From NCBI GenBank assembly GCA_914767715.1, contig OU612066.1, positions 37,610,283 to 37,670,282 of the forward strand: 60,000 nt of DNA, in the 5' to 3' direction. The position numbers were made by a program, and so were the translations under genes. Source of the stretch: Membranipora membranacea (lineage: Eukaryota; Bryozoa; Gymnolaemata; Cheilostomatida; Membraniporidae). Below, piece by piece: positions 39,101 to 45,683 of the stretch (position 1 is its first letter; each line of letters begins with the position of its first letter). Below the pieces are notes generated by a model. That model worked only from the letters and a program-made list of their open reading frames with translations, did not search any database and was not told where the DNA came from.

Positions 39101-41752
39101 AACTGTTTTTACACCAAATTTTTTTATTTTGTAGAATGGGGAATCTCCAGTAGGAAATCTAACAATGCACAGAACAGTATCGTGAATGGGTGGGATGATC
39201 TGGTAGACTTTGAGCAGCCTGCTTCTACTCAGCCGGACACATCAGTCACTAAGGTATGTATTTATGGCGCTGCCTCGAATGGCTGATTTCTTTCTTGGCA
39301 GCAATTTCTTAAACTTGAGCTAGTTAAAAGACTTTGTTTTTTTGCAATTTTTCAAAACTATTGATTTTACCTTAATTCACAGCCTCATTGACCAAGTCTT
39401 TGTCAAATTGCTATGATGGTGAAGAAAACGCTATTTGCACTGCTTCATACAACAGACCAATGTACATCAGTTATGTTTTCCAACATATATACACTTGTGT
39501 GCAGAGTTGAATCGCATGTTCTGTCAATGCTGTATGATGTCTTGTTCGCAGAAGTCTAAAGGTTCACAGCTCTTTGGCATGCTGAAAAATCATTCGCTAG
39601 ACGACGGTAAATCCACGCTTAGAAAATCCAAAGGCAAGAATGTCACTTTTGGTCCCACTAAAAGCATGGATGAGCGCTATCTCACTAAGCAACCTAAAAC
39701 TAACGGTAACAAATATTCTCTGCTTCATCCCGGCTCGAAGTTATAATTATCATCTTTTGCCCTCAATAATCCCGGCAGCCATTGCTGAGAATTGCGCTGA
39801 CTGATTGAACAAGGTGCTTTCGTCTTAATGGCAATTGATGCTTTTAGCTTAACAACATGGTACTGCAAAGTATCATTCATTCGAACACATTTAAGAAATC
39901 CGCTCCCCTCCCTCAGTTCCCTCCTTACCTAATCCGTTTTATTATTTGAGAACTTAATCTCTGATATCAATGCTTTAGCTCCTTGTGTAGCTCAATCAAT
40001 GAGGAAATGAGCTCATCTAATAAGATTATATTGTAGAGAAATTTTTGGATATGATAACTAAAGCCCAGAGCTCTCGTATTGATGATCAGCGTGGACTCAG
40101 TATCGATGTCGGTGATTTACCTGAGTTCCTGAAATCTAGCAGTGATCAACACTCGGAAACAGATGAGGGCTCAACATCACCACCCTGTATCAGGATAGAA
40201 CGTGATGGGGCTCTCAATCTAAATCTTCCAATGGATAGGTAATACTCAAGTTCTAGTTATTACCATCCCGTATTGAAAGTGGCCACAATTACACATGACA
40301 AAGAAAATTCATAGAGCCTCAATATTTCAAATTGATGTGACTGTCCTGAATTGAGTAACTCCATTTGAGAGTGGGTCATAGACTGAGTTATAAATTCTAT
40401 GGGGTCAATGAATCGAAGTAAGTTCATTGATGGAGTGGGCACACTTGAGGTGATACTGCTAAATGAGCTCTACAGTATTGGTATACATAGGCTACATGCT
40501 ATTATTATGTTACTGAAGAATTTTGTATATTTAGATTTATTTTATACATAATATTGATTCAAAATATATCCATATGAAAATTTGATTGATTATTTTGTTA
40601 GAGAACGTTTAAAGAAAAACTCGGTGGGTAAAATGTTCTCGAGCAACATTTAAGAGTGAAAGTTTATATGTTCATCTTTCAAGCTGAATTATATTCTCTG
40701 AACAACCCTGAGGCCAGCCTCGCACTGGTTGAAATAGTTTAAAAACACAGTTTGATATTATTTCTGTCGCAATGGCATCTACTTCAGCTGGATAGCATGG
40801 TTAATATATCATCCAAACATCATCCCCTAGAATTTCCTCTCAGATTTGGATACTAAGTTCACTAACATGCAGTCAAGGAGGAAGTAGTTAGTGGATCATC
40901 AAAAAGACTATGGAGTCTGACAATTTTCATACTTTGCTGGTATAAGACTGTTTCTCTCACACCTTATTATTCTCCACCTTATAAATATATCTGCTGTTTG
41001 TTTTCAGTGCTCTGTACAGTGATAAGATAAGTACAGCATCATCAGAGGCAGCCATGTCTGTAGATGATCAGGAGCAGCGAATACCTACAAACGCACAAAC
41101 TACACAATCTATAGTAACACCCAGAAAACATAACTCAAGTTATCATAACGCCATAGGAAACAACCCACATGATATGCCATTCATCGATAAAACACCCGAT
41201 ATGAACTCTACTATACGACCCTCTAATTACACCATGGACGATACACTGACGCCAGGTGCACTAAAACTACCGCTGTCACCCCTACCGACTAATCTCCCTC
41301 CGCCCCCTCAGTTTGGTAATGAGGCAATGACAAGCACCCCTAATGCTCCACCCCCTTACAAAGAGGCAGTGAGTAGATCGAGCTTAGCATCATCGTTTAA
41401 CTCAAACAACAGTAACAATGCAAACAATAGTCCTGTCAGCAGCCAAACTCAATCATCACATAGTTCTATACACCAAGAGCTAACAACTCTACCTAGTGGT
41501 AATAACCCTGGGAATAGGCTCAGTTACGCTCATCACCAGCCAATCATATTTGATGATGATGAGCAGATAACCAATGATGACCGATCGACTCCATCTCCCA
41601 CTACTCATCTGTTAGTACTCACTCCAGATGAGAGAATTGAGGAGCCTTCAGGGGCAGATAATCCCGCCTCGTACGATTTTTACGAGAGACAATATAAGCA
41701 GCGTCAGCCTCCTTCCCACGCAGCTGACCCGGTCAAGGTCACTTTTGTTTAA
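3044..41752 (+). CDS. RGS12: RGS12 orthologue, whole gene span (29 coding exons)
   Basis: Regulator of G-protein signalling of the RGS12/RGS14 (R12) family. The RGS domain speeds GTP hydrolysis on Gi/o-type G-alpha, the RBDs bind Ras/Raf-type partners, the GoLoco motif holds G-alpha-GDP, and PDZ and PTB dock receptors or channels at membranes. Hand splicing gives about 1,939 codons; human RGS12 is about 1,450. Approximate residues: PDZ 10-95, PTB 276-420, RGS 1136-1260, RBD1 1378-1440, RBD2 1445-1520, GoLoco 1625-1660, C-terminal TFV. The extra length is in low-complexity linkers rich in Ser, Gly, Pro and Gln between PTB and RGS. All 28 junctions keep frame with GT/AG ends. Family is certain; the exact exon set of any transcript is inferred. 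Confidence 0.93.
3198..5755 (+). other. intron 1 with 31-bp minisatellite
   Basis: No exon seen. Holds three head-to-tail copies of a GC-rich 31-bp unit (ggtcccgccgcatgtcacac plus 11 bases) at 3260-3352 and TA-rich microsatellites near 4708-4737. Short open frames here have no splice context or family resemblance. Confidence 0.6.
3260..3352 (+). repeat. 31-bp GC-rich tandem repeat, 3 copies
   Basis: Units begin at 3260, 3291 and 3322 and differ by one or two bases. Much richer in G+C than the surrounding intron. Confidence 0.9.
5756..5945 (+). CDS. RGS12: RGS12 coding exon 2: second half of PDZ
   Basis: Acceptor ttttatacag, donor gtaagg. Completes the PDZ with [30 protein letters not shown] and LKLQIIEG, matching the RGS12 family layout of GD...I..VN followed by the alpha-B helix SHE.VV. 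Ends in an acidic linker (DTDSSDNEQ). Enters in phase 1, leaves in phase 2. Confidence 0.93.
6598..6972. mobile_element. foldback element, about 375 bp, imperfect inverted arms
   Basis: The left arm (6598-6743) is the imperfect reverse complement of the right arm (6828-6972). The best-matched part is gtcacctaatgggcaaataa (6690 on) against ttatttgctcattaggtgac. The loop is about 84 nt. It fits a MITE or foldback element with no coding capacity, inside RGS12 intron 2. No target-site duplication was identified with confidence. Confidence 0.75.
7104..7255 (-). mobile_element. tRNA-derived SINE-like element
   Basis: On the minus strand a pol III box A-like segment (tggcggaatggc, near 7245) is followed about 50 nt later by a perfect box B-type T-loop (gggttcaagtccc, 7174-7186) flanked by a 5-bp stem. 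The 5' flank does not pair with the 3' acceptor side, so it is not an intact tRNA. The box A resembles tRNA-Leu. The tail ends in a 33-bp palindrome (7104-7136). Confidence 0.6.
7570..7693 (+). CDS. RGS12: RGS12 coding exon 3: basic Ser-rich linker
   Basis: Acceptor ctattgtag, donor gtaagc; enters in phase 2 and leaves in phase 0. Encodes [19 protein letters not shown] and a Ser/Gln-rich stretch: a positively charged, probably disordered linker between PDZ and PTB. Family-level conservation is weak; it is supported mainly by frame and splice sites. Confidence 0.8.
7694..8243 (+). other. intron 3, nothing recognised
   Basis: About 550 bp of AT-rich sequence with no repeat or exon I can support. 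Confidence 0.5.
8244..9186 (+). CDS. RGS12: RGS12 coding exon 4: PTB domain
   Basis: The largest coding exon (943 nt), acceptor tttacag, donor gtaagt, phase 0 to phase 1. A linker containing [15 protein letters not shown] is followed by a phosphotyrosine-binding domain: first strand [12 protein letters not shown], then an Arg-rich helix ([17 protein letters not shown]), a strand-rich core with [11 protein letters not shown] and [10 protein letters not shown], and the C-terminal region with [10 protein letters not shown] and [16 protein letters not shown]. The RGS12 PTB is known to bind tyrosine-phosphorylated channels and receptors. The exon ends in a Ser/Asp-rich tail ([13 protein letters not shown]). 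Confidence 0.95.
9187..10206 (+). other. intron 4
   Basis: AT-rich; contains a TA/GA microsatellite at about 10043-10071. No exon supported. Confidence 0.5.
10207..10374 (+). CDS. RGS12: RGS12 coding exon 5 (tandem NAGNAG acceptor)
   Basis: Acceptor cacagcag gives two possible starts, 10207 or 10210, both keeping frame and differing by one residue. Encodes [20 protein letters not shown] and a Ser/Pro-rich stretch. Donor gtaata leaves phase 1. Disordered linker after the PTB. Confidence 0.85.
10375..11081 (+). other. intron 5, nothing recognised
   Basis: No exon, repeat or element that I can support. Confidence 0.5.
11082..11269 (+). CDS. RGS12: RGS12 coding exon 6: Gly/Ser-rich linker
   Basis: Acceptor atgttctcag, donor gtgagt; phase 1 to phase 0. 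Encodes [19 protein letters not shown], then Ser/Ala-rich low-complexity sequence. Supported by frame continuity and good splice sites. A second open frame overlapping it is a shadow. Confidence 0.85.
11270..12503 (+). other. intron 6
   Basis: AT-rich with a TA microsatellite at about 12102-12126. No exon supported. Confidence 0.5.
12504..12719 (+). CDS. RGS12: RGS12 coding exon 7: Gly/Ala-rich linker
   Basis: Acceptor ttatctgtag, donor gtctgt, phase 0 at both ends. Encodes [19 protein letters not shown], then [19 protein letters not shown], which leads into the conserved pre-RGS linker of the family. Confidence 0.87.
13103..13256 (+). CDS. RGS12: RGS12 coding exon 8: basic/acidic conserved linker
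   Basis: Acceptor tgaccacag, donor gtatgt, phase 0 to phase 1. Encodes [19 protein letters not shown], then [20 protein letters not shown]. This fits the short conserved RGS12 linker helix, so it may be more ordered than its neighbours. Confidence 0.88.
13603..13764 (+). CDS. RGS12: RGS12 coding exon 9: Ser/Tyr-rich linker
   Basis: Acceptor attactcag, donor gtgggt; phase 1 in and out, so it can be skipped without breaking frame. Encodes [20 protein letters not shown] and [20 protein letters not shown]. Low complexity, no domain. Confidence 0.83.
13979..14148 (+). CDS. RGS12: RGS12 coding exon 10: SH3 ligand and Gln-rich helix
   Basis: Acceptor ttatcag, donor gtttgt, phase 1 to phase 0. Starts with [11 protein letters not shown], a class II SH3-type ligand (PxLPxK), then a Gln-rich segment ([20 protein letters not shown]) likely to form a helix or coiled coil. 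Confidence 0.87.
14149..14785 (+). other. intron 10
   Basis: Contains a short G-rich near-repeat at 14694-14732 (gggccgtcgggcgag twice). No exon supported. Confidence 0.5.
14786..15117 (+). CDS. RGS12: RGS12 coding exon 11: Pro/Arg-rich linker
   Basis: Acceptor tttgttttag, donor gtaagt; phase 0 to phase 2. Encodes [20 protein letters not shown] and a Pro/Tyr/Asn-rich stretch ([17 protein letters not shown]) that includes a PPPY motif, a possible WW-domain ligand, then [10 protein letters not shown]. Confidence 0.86.
15118..16084 (+). other. intron 11
   Basis: Contains a 9-bp direct repeat (cataggtcataggtcatagg near 15386) and ctgggctgggctgggct near 15807. No exon supported. Confidence 0.5.
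16085..16268 (+). CDS. RGS12: RGS12 coding exon 12: Pro/Arg-rich SH3-ligand linker
   Basis: Acceptor cttatgacag, donor gtaagt; phase 2 to phase 0. Encodes [16 protein letters not shown] with a PxPxPR core that could bind SH3 domains, then [20 protein letters not shown]. An overlapping second frame is open but does not fit the incoming phase. Confidence 0.84.
16269..19066 (+). other. intron 12
   Basis: 2.8 kb without a supported exon. Holds a degenerate tandem repeat around tatacacagg at about 18598-18685. Confidence 0.5.
19067..19294 (+). CDS. RGS12: RGS12 exon 13: optional internal exon or alternative first exon
   Basis: Open from an acceptor-like tgaggacag to a weak donor gttcga, 76 codons, phase 0 at both ends. 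It can act as an internal exon after exon 12, or as a first exon from ATG 19082 ([20 protein letters not shown]) with an in-frame TGA at 19058-19060 upstream. Contains [16 protein letters not shown], a basic patch. Coding is supported by composition and phase; its role is uncertain. Confidence 0.7.
19514..19611 (+). repeat. CAA/ATC-rich tandem repeat
   Basis: Alternating units of the kind aacaacatc, aaaaacatc and agaaacatc over about 100 bp. On the opposite strand it creates a false Val/Asp-rich open frame. Confidence 0.85.
21648..21937 (+). repeat. 147-bp tandem duplication
   Basis: Copy 1 spans 21648-21794 and copy 2 spans 21795-21937. They are nearly identical (one visible change, gatgctta to gattctta, plus the junction), so the duplication is recent. 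Each copy holds a small palindrome gggagtttgggacaaactccc. Confidence 0.92.
25663..25740 (+). CDS. RGS12: RGS12 coding exon 14
   Basis: Acceptor ttttcatag, donor gtaagt; 26 codons, phase 0 at both ends. Encodes [20 protein letters not shown], then KAISIE. It precedes the RGS exon in frame. Confidence 0.82.
26792..27451. mobile_element. 660-bp foldback element, arms of about 300 bp
   Basis: The left arm (26792-27099) and right arm (27161-27451) are near-perfect inverted copies around a loop of about 60 nt. Outer ends are atcacagagtaagg and its complement. The left arm has about 33 extra nt near 26950-26982, and the right arm has an expanded C tract (27357-27382). No coding capacity. It would fold into a long duplex in the pre-mRNA. 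Confidence 0.9.
27581..27687 (+). repeat. 15-bp minisatellite, about 7 copies
   Basis: Repeats of agtaccatagtcatc with single-base variants. Confidence 0.93.
28207..28368 (+). CDS. RGS12: RGS12 alternative first exon (short isoform 1)
   Basis: ATG 28207 opens 54 codons ending at a donor gtacgt in phase 0, which fits the RGS exon at 33420. An in-frame TAG at 28192-28194 lies upstream. The N-terminus is [19 protein letters not shown], then [20 protein letters not shown]: basic, then acidic and aromatic. Splicing to 33420 would give about 897 residues with RGS, two RBDs and GoLoco but no PDZ or PTB. A weak acceptor-like gtgtag just upstream means an internal exon is not excluded. Confidence 0.68.
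28617..28715 (+). repeat. 40-bp tandem repeat, about 2.5 copies
   Basis: Units containing gatatacagacactgcctat start near 28617, 28657 and 28697, rich in TA and CA steps. Confidence 0.88.
29535..29573 (+). promoter_or_regulatory. short upstream ORF before alternative start 29585
   Basis: A 12-codon frame, ATG 29535 to TAA 29571, starting with four Leu codons, ends 11 nt before the ATG at 29585. If this leader is transcribed it could lower translation of the short isoform. Position only; no evidence of use. Confidence 0.35.
29585..29641 (+). CDS. RGS12: RGS12 alternative first exon (short isoform 2)
   Basis: ATG 29585 opens 19 codons, [19 protein letters not shown], ending at donor gtatga in phase 0, which fits the RGS exon. 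An in-frame TAG lies at 29548-29550 and no in-frame acceptor lies just upstream, so a first exon is the natural reading. The short basic N-terminus could bind membrane. The product would be about 862 residues. Short exon, so confidence is moderate. Confidence 0.58.
29642..33419 (+). other. intron before the RGS domain
   Basis: 3.8 kb without a supported exon. Contains a hairpin at 30736-30770, an ETS/E-box pair at 32904-32920, and a C homopolymer at about 33329-33344. Confidence 0.5.
32904..32920 (+). promoter_or_regulatory. E-box and ETS-type site
   Basis: cacatg followed three bases later by ccggaagtg, a strong match to the ETS/GABP core. Such pairs are common in TATA-less promoters, so a further internal promoter before the RGS exon is possible. 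Motif match only. Confidence 0.25.
33420..33584 (+). CDS. RGS12: RGS12 coding exon 15: start of RGS domain
   Basis: Acceptor tctgtttgcag, donor gtaagt, phase 0. Encodes [19 protein letters not shown], an Asn run, then [20 protein letters not shown], the first helix of the RGS domain. All long and short forms converge here. Confidence 0.95.
34513..34599 (+). CDS. RGS12: RGS12 coding exon 16: RGS core
   Basis: Acceptor ggtttgcag, donor gtaagt, 29 codons. Encodes [20 protein letters not shown], the most conserved RGS stretch; EEN contacts G-alpha switch regions in known RGS structures. Confidence 0.97.
34931..35077 (+). CDS. RGS12: RGS12 coding exon 17: RGS core
   Basis: Acceptor tattcacag, donor gtatgc, 49 codons. 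Encodes [20 protein letters not shown], then AMFDEAQNQ; the VNID segment is typical of RGS domains. Confidence 0.97.
35322..35426 (+). CDS. RGS12: RGS12 coding exon 18: end of RGS domain
   Basis: Acceptor ctatgtag, donor gtaagt, 35 codons. Encodes [20 protein letters not shown] and SYLVREFE, the last RGS helices with the conserved Y.RF..S..Y pattern. Confidence 0.97.
35622..35691 (+). CDS. RGS12: RGS12 coding exon 19: post-RGS linker
   Basis: Acceptor gatgttttag, donor gttggt; phase 0 to phase 1. Encodes [20 protein letters not shown], then FLK. Confidence 0.85.
36113..36357 (+). CDS. RGS12: RGS12 coding exon 20: Ser-rich linker before the RBDs
   Basis: Acceptor tcacacacag, donor gtgagt; phase 1 to phase 0. 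Encodes a Gly run, [20 protein letters not shown], then [16 protein letters not shown]. Long Ser/Arg-rich segments between RGS and RBD are usual in R12 proteins. The open frame on the opposite strand is a shadow. Confidence 0.9.
36647..36823 (+). CDS. RGS12: RGS12 coding exon 21: first Ras-binding domain
   Basis: Acceptor tttattcag, donor gtgggt, 59 codons. Acidic start SQDESEDE, then the RBD beta hairpin and helix: [20 protein letters not shown] and [16 protein letters not shown]. Confidence 0.94.
37275..37472 (+). CDS. RGS12: RGS12 coding exon 22: second Ras-binding domain
   Basis: Acceptor tttgatcag, donor gttagt, 66 codons. Finishes RBD1 ([18 protein letters not shown]) and starts RBD2 ([34 protein letters not shown]). 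The adjacent pair of RBDs is diagnostic of RGS12/RGS14. Confidence 0.95.
37795..37879 (+). CDS. RGS12: RGS12 coding exon 23: end of second RBD
   Basis: Acceptor gttatgcag, donor gtaagt; phase 0 to phase 1. Encodes [20 protein letters not shown], then ITNREQYH. Confidence 0.93.
38085..38102 (+). CDS. RGS12: RGS12 microexon of 18 nt
   Basis: Acceptor tcgtttgcag, donor gtataa; phase 1 in and out. Adds ASKSKK. Found because exon 23 ends in phase 1 and the next large exon is entered in phase 1. Direct splicing of exon 23 to exon 26 would also keep frame, so inclusion may be regulated. Confidence 0.55.
38432..38446 (+). CDS. RGS12: RGS12 microexon of 15 nt
   Basis: Acceptor acatttttag, donor gtaaag; phase 1 in and out. 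Adds GIMKK. Like the previous microexon it can be dropped without frame change. Confidence 0.5.
39135..39253 (+). CDS. RGS12: RGS12 coding exon 26: pre-GoLoco linker
   Basis: Acceptor tattttgtag, donor gtatgt; phase 1 to phase 0. Encodes [20 protein letters not shown], then [19 protein letters not shown]. Confidence 0.88.
39552..39705 (+). CDS. RGS12: RGS12 coding exon 27: basic linker
   Basis: Acceptor tgttcgcag, donor gtaaca; phase 0 to phase 1. Encodes [20 protein letters not shown] and [21 protein letters not shown] second GT inside (after GACGACG) could act as an alternative donor. Confidence 0.85.
40037..40238 (+). CDS. RGS12: RGS12 coding exon 28: GoLoco motif
   Basis: Acceptor atattgtag, donor gtaata; phase 1 to phase 2. 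Encodes [20 protein letters not shown], a clear GoLoco (G-protein regulatory) motif with the DQR triad whose Arg reaches the GDP of G-alpha-i. This predicts guanine nucleotide dissociation inhibitor activity. Followed by LPEFLK and an acidic Ser-rich tail. Confidence 0.95.
41008..41752 (+). CDS. RGS12: RGS12 last coding exon: C-terminal tail with PPPY and PDZ ligand
   Basis: Acceptor tgttttcag; open to TAA 41750-41752. Disordered Pro/Ser/Asn-rich tail with LPPPPQFG and [12 protein letters not shown] (PPxY, a WW-domain ligand). The last residues are DPVKVTFV, a class I PDZ ligand (T at -2, V at 0). A family member's PDZ is reported to bind A/S-T-x-V/L tails, including an RGS12 C-terminus, so self-association is plausible. 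Confidence 0.9.
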
Positions 41753-42150
41753 GCCTGTGATAATGGGTTTAGCTCTTTACATTTACAGGCTTATAAGGGT
41801 GCTTTTTGAGAAATGGTAAAATTGGTTCATCTGTCGTACTATCACAGCAGATTATCAGTGGACCTTGTTTATTTTTTATTAACAACATGCTGTGCATGTA
41901 TCTTAGATTCTGTATTAAAATGTTGGGACTTTTGAAGGCAAACTTAATGGCCTGTAGACCAGTATGTGCATAACATGTGTGAACGGCATGTAAAACTTAT
42001 ATGTATGGAATGTGAGACTATTATTTTGTAAGTTTCTGGTCATTTTTTCTGTTACTACATATTGTTGGTATTTAATTTATCAATTTGGATTGTCATGAAG
42101 TCAGAGAATTTGTATTATATTTATAATAAATATCATTATTCACTGAGAGG
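41753..42150 (+). terminator. RGS12 3' untranslated region with poly(A) signal
   Basis: AT-rich 3' sequence with AATAAA at 42125-42130 about 375 nt after the stop. The minus-strand copy A ends near 42894, so the two genes converge with about 750 bp between them. Confidence 0.6.
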
Positions 42151-42893
42151 AAACAGATGGAGAGGTTAGTATTGTGTACTGGTGGCTTATCTGATCAGAG
42201 GTCAGATAATCCTACTAATAATCTGTGTCTGAAACCGAACATGAAGGTCTTGTTCTGTCCATCATTGATTGTTAGATTGGGAAGAAAAGACACCCGACCC
42301 TGAAGTTGATTTGTCATCTAAATTGAGGGGGCTACCTGACGGTAACTGTATTTTGCTATAAGTTTATATTTTACTACCACAAAAGCTGACAGCTACTAAT
42401 GCAGAAAAAACTGTGTTACAGTGATAAACGGAAGTCAAATTTATTATAGACATGAATAAATGGATACTGCTGAGAAAATAAGTTCTTACGTATAACGAAA
42501 AAGAACATATATTATATGATTTGATATTATTTTCAATTACAACTCTTACAATGTTGAGCCAAAGATTCATCTATCAGATTTCTTGGAATGTACTTTAAAC
42601 TAGCACAAATTTTAGACAAGGGAATGGTCAAGAAGTGGCATAAGAGATCGACTCTATTCACAAATAACCATGTTACTCACAGGCAATTTATGGTGCAGAG
42701 TGGCTTAGGGAACCTATGATCTCTTTGATCATTGGTTGAGAGAATTTAAATGTGCCAACAATCATTGCTGACTGACTTTTTTTTGCATATGAGTCCTTTG
42801 ATAATGTCTCATCTTGAAAAAACCATGTTTGTTTAAAGATTCCATGTCTAGATTATATCATGATTGTCTAAGTCAGAGTTCTCCAGCTTTTCC

Positions 42894-44665
42894 TTATTTG
42901 ATTTTGAACCTCTTTCTAACTTTGCTTAATCGAGCACGGATTCGCTTCTTTTGTTGTTGACTGTAACCTCTCTGCTTTCTTGTCGCGTAAAGCCTAAAAA
43001 ATGATAGTCATGATGTATGTAGGGTATGTATGTATGGTGTGTATGTATGTTTAGTCATGATAGTATGATCAATATACATGATACCTGCGGACTCAGAGGG
43101 CCACAGCCGGATTTCTGAACAATCCGAGCTGTTAGATTATCGAAATACAGAATGACAAAGGAGGGTACCTAAGATATTTTTGACCGATGATTGAGTAAGG
43201 TTACAATCCTTGCTGATTAACTATGAATATATTTGCATGATTATGGATTAATCTAAACTGTAAGATAAAAAAAATTGAGCTTCTGAAACATAGAAGATTT
43301 GTTTTTGTAATCTCATATAACTGCTTTATAGTGGTACTTACTCTCCTGTTTCAACGTTGAGGTGCACCAGTTTCCCACTGCTTACGGTCACGGATACCAT
43401 GCTTTTTGCCTCCATGCCTTTCACAAATAATTCATCATCGCTTTGTAACATTGTAAAAGAGCGCTGACTGATCGGTCATTATTCATTAGTCCGAGATCTT
43501 ACCATAGCGCTTTGTATCCTGGCGGATTTCACCGACATTAGCTCCCTCTTGTGGCAGAGTATCCCAAAGATTGTTCATATTGATCTTTGACTCAGTAACG
43601 CCCATTGTGACAAGCAACTTTACAAGTTTTTGTACATCTAAAAGAAATTGTTAATATTTTTTGTTGAATCTAAATTAAGAGATTTATTGAACAAAAATCA
43701 ATTACATCTCGCTGAGCAACCATCATAGACATCCGATACAAGACATCCGATACAAGACATCCGATACAAGACATCCGATACAAGCCATCCGATACAAGAC
43801 ATCCGATACAAGACATCCGATACAAGACATCCGATACAAGACATCCGATACAAGACATCCGATACAAGACATCCGATACAAGACATCCGATACAAGACAT
43901 CCGATACAAGACATCCGATACAAGACATCCGATACGAGACATCCGATACAAGACATCCGATACAAGCCATCCGATACAAGACATCCGATACGAGACATCC
44001 GATACAAGACATCCGATACAAGACATCCGATACAAGACATCCGATACAAGCCATCCGATACAAGACATCCGATACGAGACATCCGATACAAGACATCCGA
44101 TACAAGACATCCGATACAAGACATCCATACAAGACATCCGATACAAGACATCCGATACAAGACATCCGATACAAGCCGTACAAGACATCCGATACAAGAC
44201 ATCCGATACAAGACATCCGATACAAGACATCCGATACAAGCCGTACAAGACATCCGATACAAGACATCCGATACAAGCCGTACAAGACATCCGATACAAG
44301 CCGTACAAGGTGTCTTAATATGAACTCATCAATGCACCTTAACTGTTTTAAAGAAAAAGGGCCTTCAGTTCTGAGTAATACAAATAGACCGCAAGTGACC
44401 AACAGCCAGCAATGAGTTTGAACGATTAGTTGATCATAGTCATAGAATTAGATGAACAGTTACTAAACACAAATAACCTAAAAGCTATTTAGCCAGTTAT
44501 CATTTACAGATATTGTGTGCTGCTTCTTTATGTTTATATACCTGGGTCCTCAACACGCCTGATTTTTTGTCGTGTCGACCTTTCGTCATTTTCATCACCA
44601 TTATCTACTGATTGACCACTGCAGGAGGCTGGACATAACTCATCTGATTCTCTCTTTGACACCAT
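42894..44665 (-). pseudogene. copy A of the tandem sema-like family, core deleted
   Basis: Paralogue of the intact copy B at 50.0-51.7 kb. Exon 1 (44665-44542) encodes MVSKRESDELCPASCSGQSV and an acidic stretch. Exon 2 (43637-43503) encodes VQKLVKLLVTMGVTESKINM and LWDTLPQE. Where B has a 373-nt core exon, A keeps only its last 122 nt (43463-43342; SMVSVTVSSGKLVHLNVETG). The last exon (42993-42894) encodes the basic tail YSQQQKKRIRARLSKVRKRF and a stop. Only 39 nt separate exon 2 from the remnant and no acceptor there keeps frame, so I call it a deletion derivative. Read-through from exon 2 stops after GKISD, leaving about 90 residues. Confidence 0.6.
43728..44309. repeat. 14-bp minisatellite, about 40 units, in intron 1 of copy A
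   Basis: Units of gacatccgatacaa with variants gccatcc..., ...gatacga, a 13-bp form (gacatccatacaa) and a 9-bp form (gccgtacaa). Because 14 is not a multiple of 3 and the unit has no stop on the minus strand, all three minus frames stay open for hundreds of bases and translate as rotations of the same 14 residues. Not a gene. Confidence 0.96.
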
Positions 44666-45683
44666 CTCTTTCTGAGAAGAAAACTTACTTGGAATTTTCA
44701 TAGGATAACCCGAAGTGTAGCTCTGATGCAATTTGTTAAATGTTATTTTCAAAAGTAATTGTGACCAAAATTTTCCCAGCAGTTTATCACCGCAGCAGCT
44801 AAACTTCATTTTATGACTCTAATAATGTCCTGTCATGACTAGTTAAATGAGTACTTTTACTCAGATTTATCTTACAAATACAAAATTTGTTACAAATATG
44901 GATTCAATGTGAAAGTTTTGAGATGATGGACAAAGAAGACAAAGCTTTGGGAAAATGAAATAATTAGCTGACAATGTTAGGTTGTCGTCAGAGTTTTCCC
45001 CTGTAAAGCTTGTTTCAGTTTGTCTTCACTCTTCACCATTCAAGTTCTACAGTACTTACCACGTAAGTCTGGATCACACTTTCTGAGTTTCTTTTTGACA
45101 ATATGCTCTCTTCTTGTGAGCTGATATATGAATCCCAGCAAATACTACACTGACAGGTGATTACTGTTTGCTCGGTGTGGAGCTGGGAATTCCCATGATT
45201 TTTTACAATCATTTAGTCTGTTTATTATGCTGGTTGTTTCTAAGTCTTATAAAAAATGACAACTTTTAAACCACAATTGCAGTTGACTCCTAAATGTTTG
45301 ATTGCCATAATATTTACATGACATTTTATGTGGATACATTATCCGAATCATTATGCTTTAGCAGTAAAGATATTTCCTTTATGTAACTTTAACCTCTGCA
45401 GTTTTCTTTTACCCATTAGCGTTATCCAAGTTATGAGTGATAAACAATTTTCATTATCAGAAGTTGACTGTAGTGACAAGAAGTACAATAGACTTTGAGG
45501 CAATTCATTTTACCCATTTTCACTGCATTTATCCACCTGACCCACCATGACCTTAAACTAGTCGCCTCATTTGACAATTAACGTTTCAACGGATGGGTGA
45601 TGACAGCTCTTGTTTATAAAAAAAAGGGAAAAAACAGTCATGGTCAAACCACAGAAGTCTAAATTAATATTGGTCGGTGTCAA

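Noticed and set aside
43728-44309. CRISPR-like array
   Set aside because: Direct 14-bp tandem repeats without spacers, in an animal intron.
43670-44402. Three long overlapping minus-strand open frames
   Set aside because: They are the three frames of one 14-bp minisatellite with no stop; same rotated repeat, no other content.
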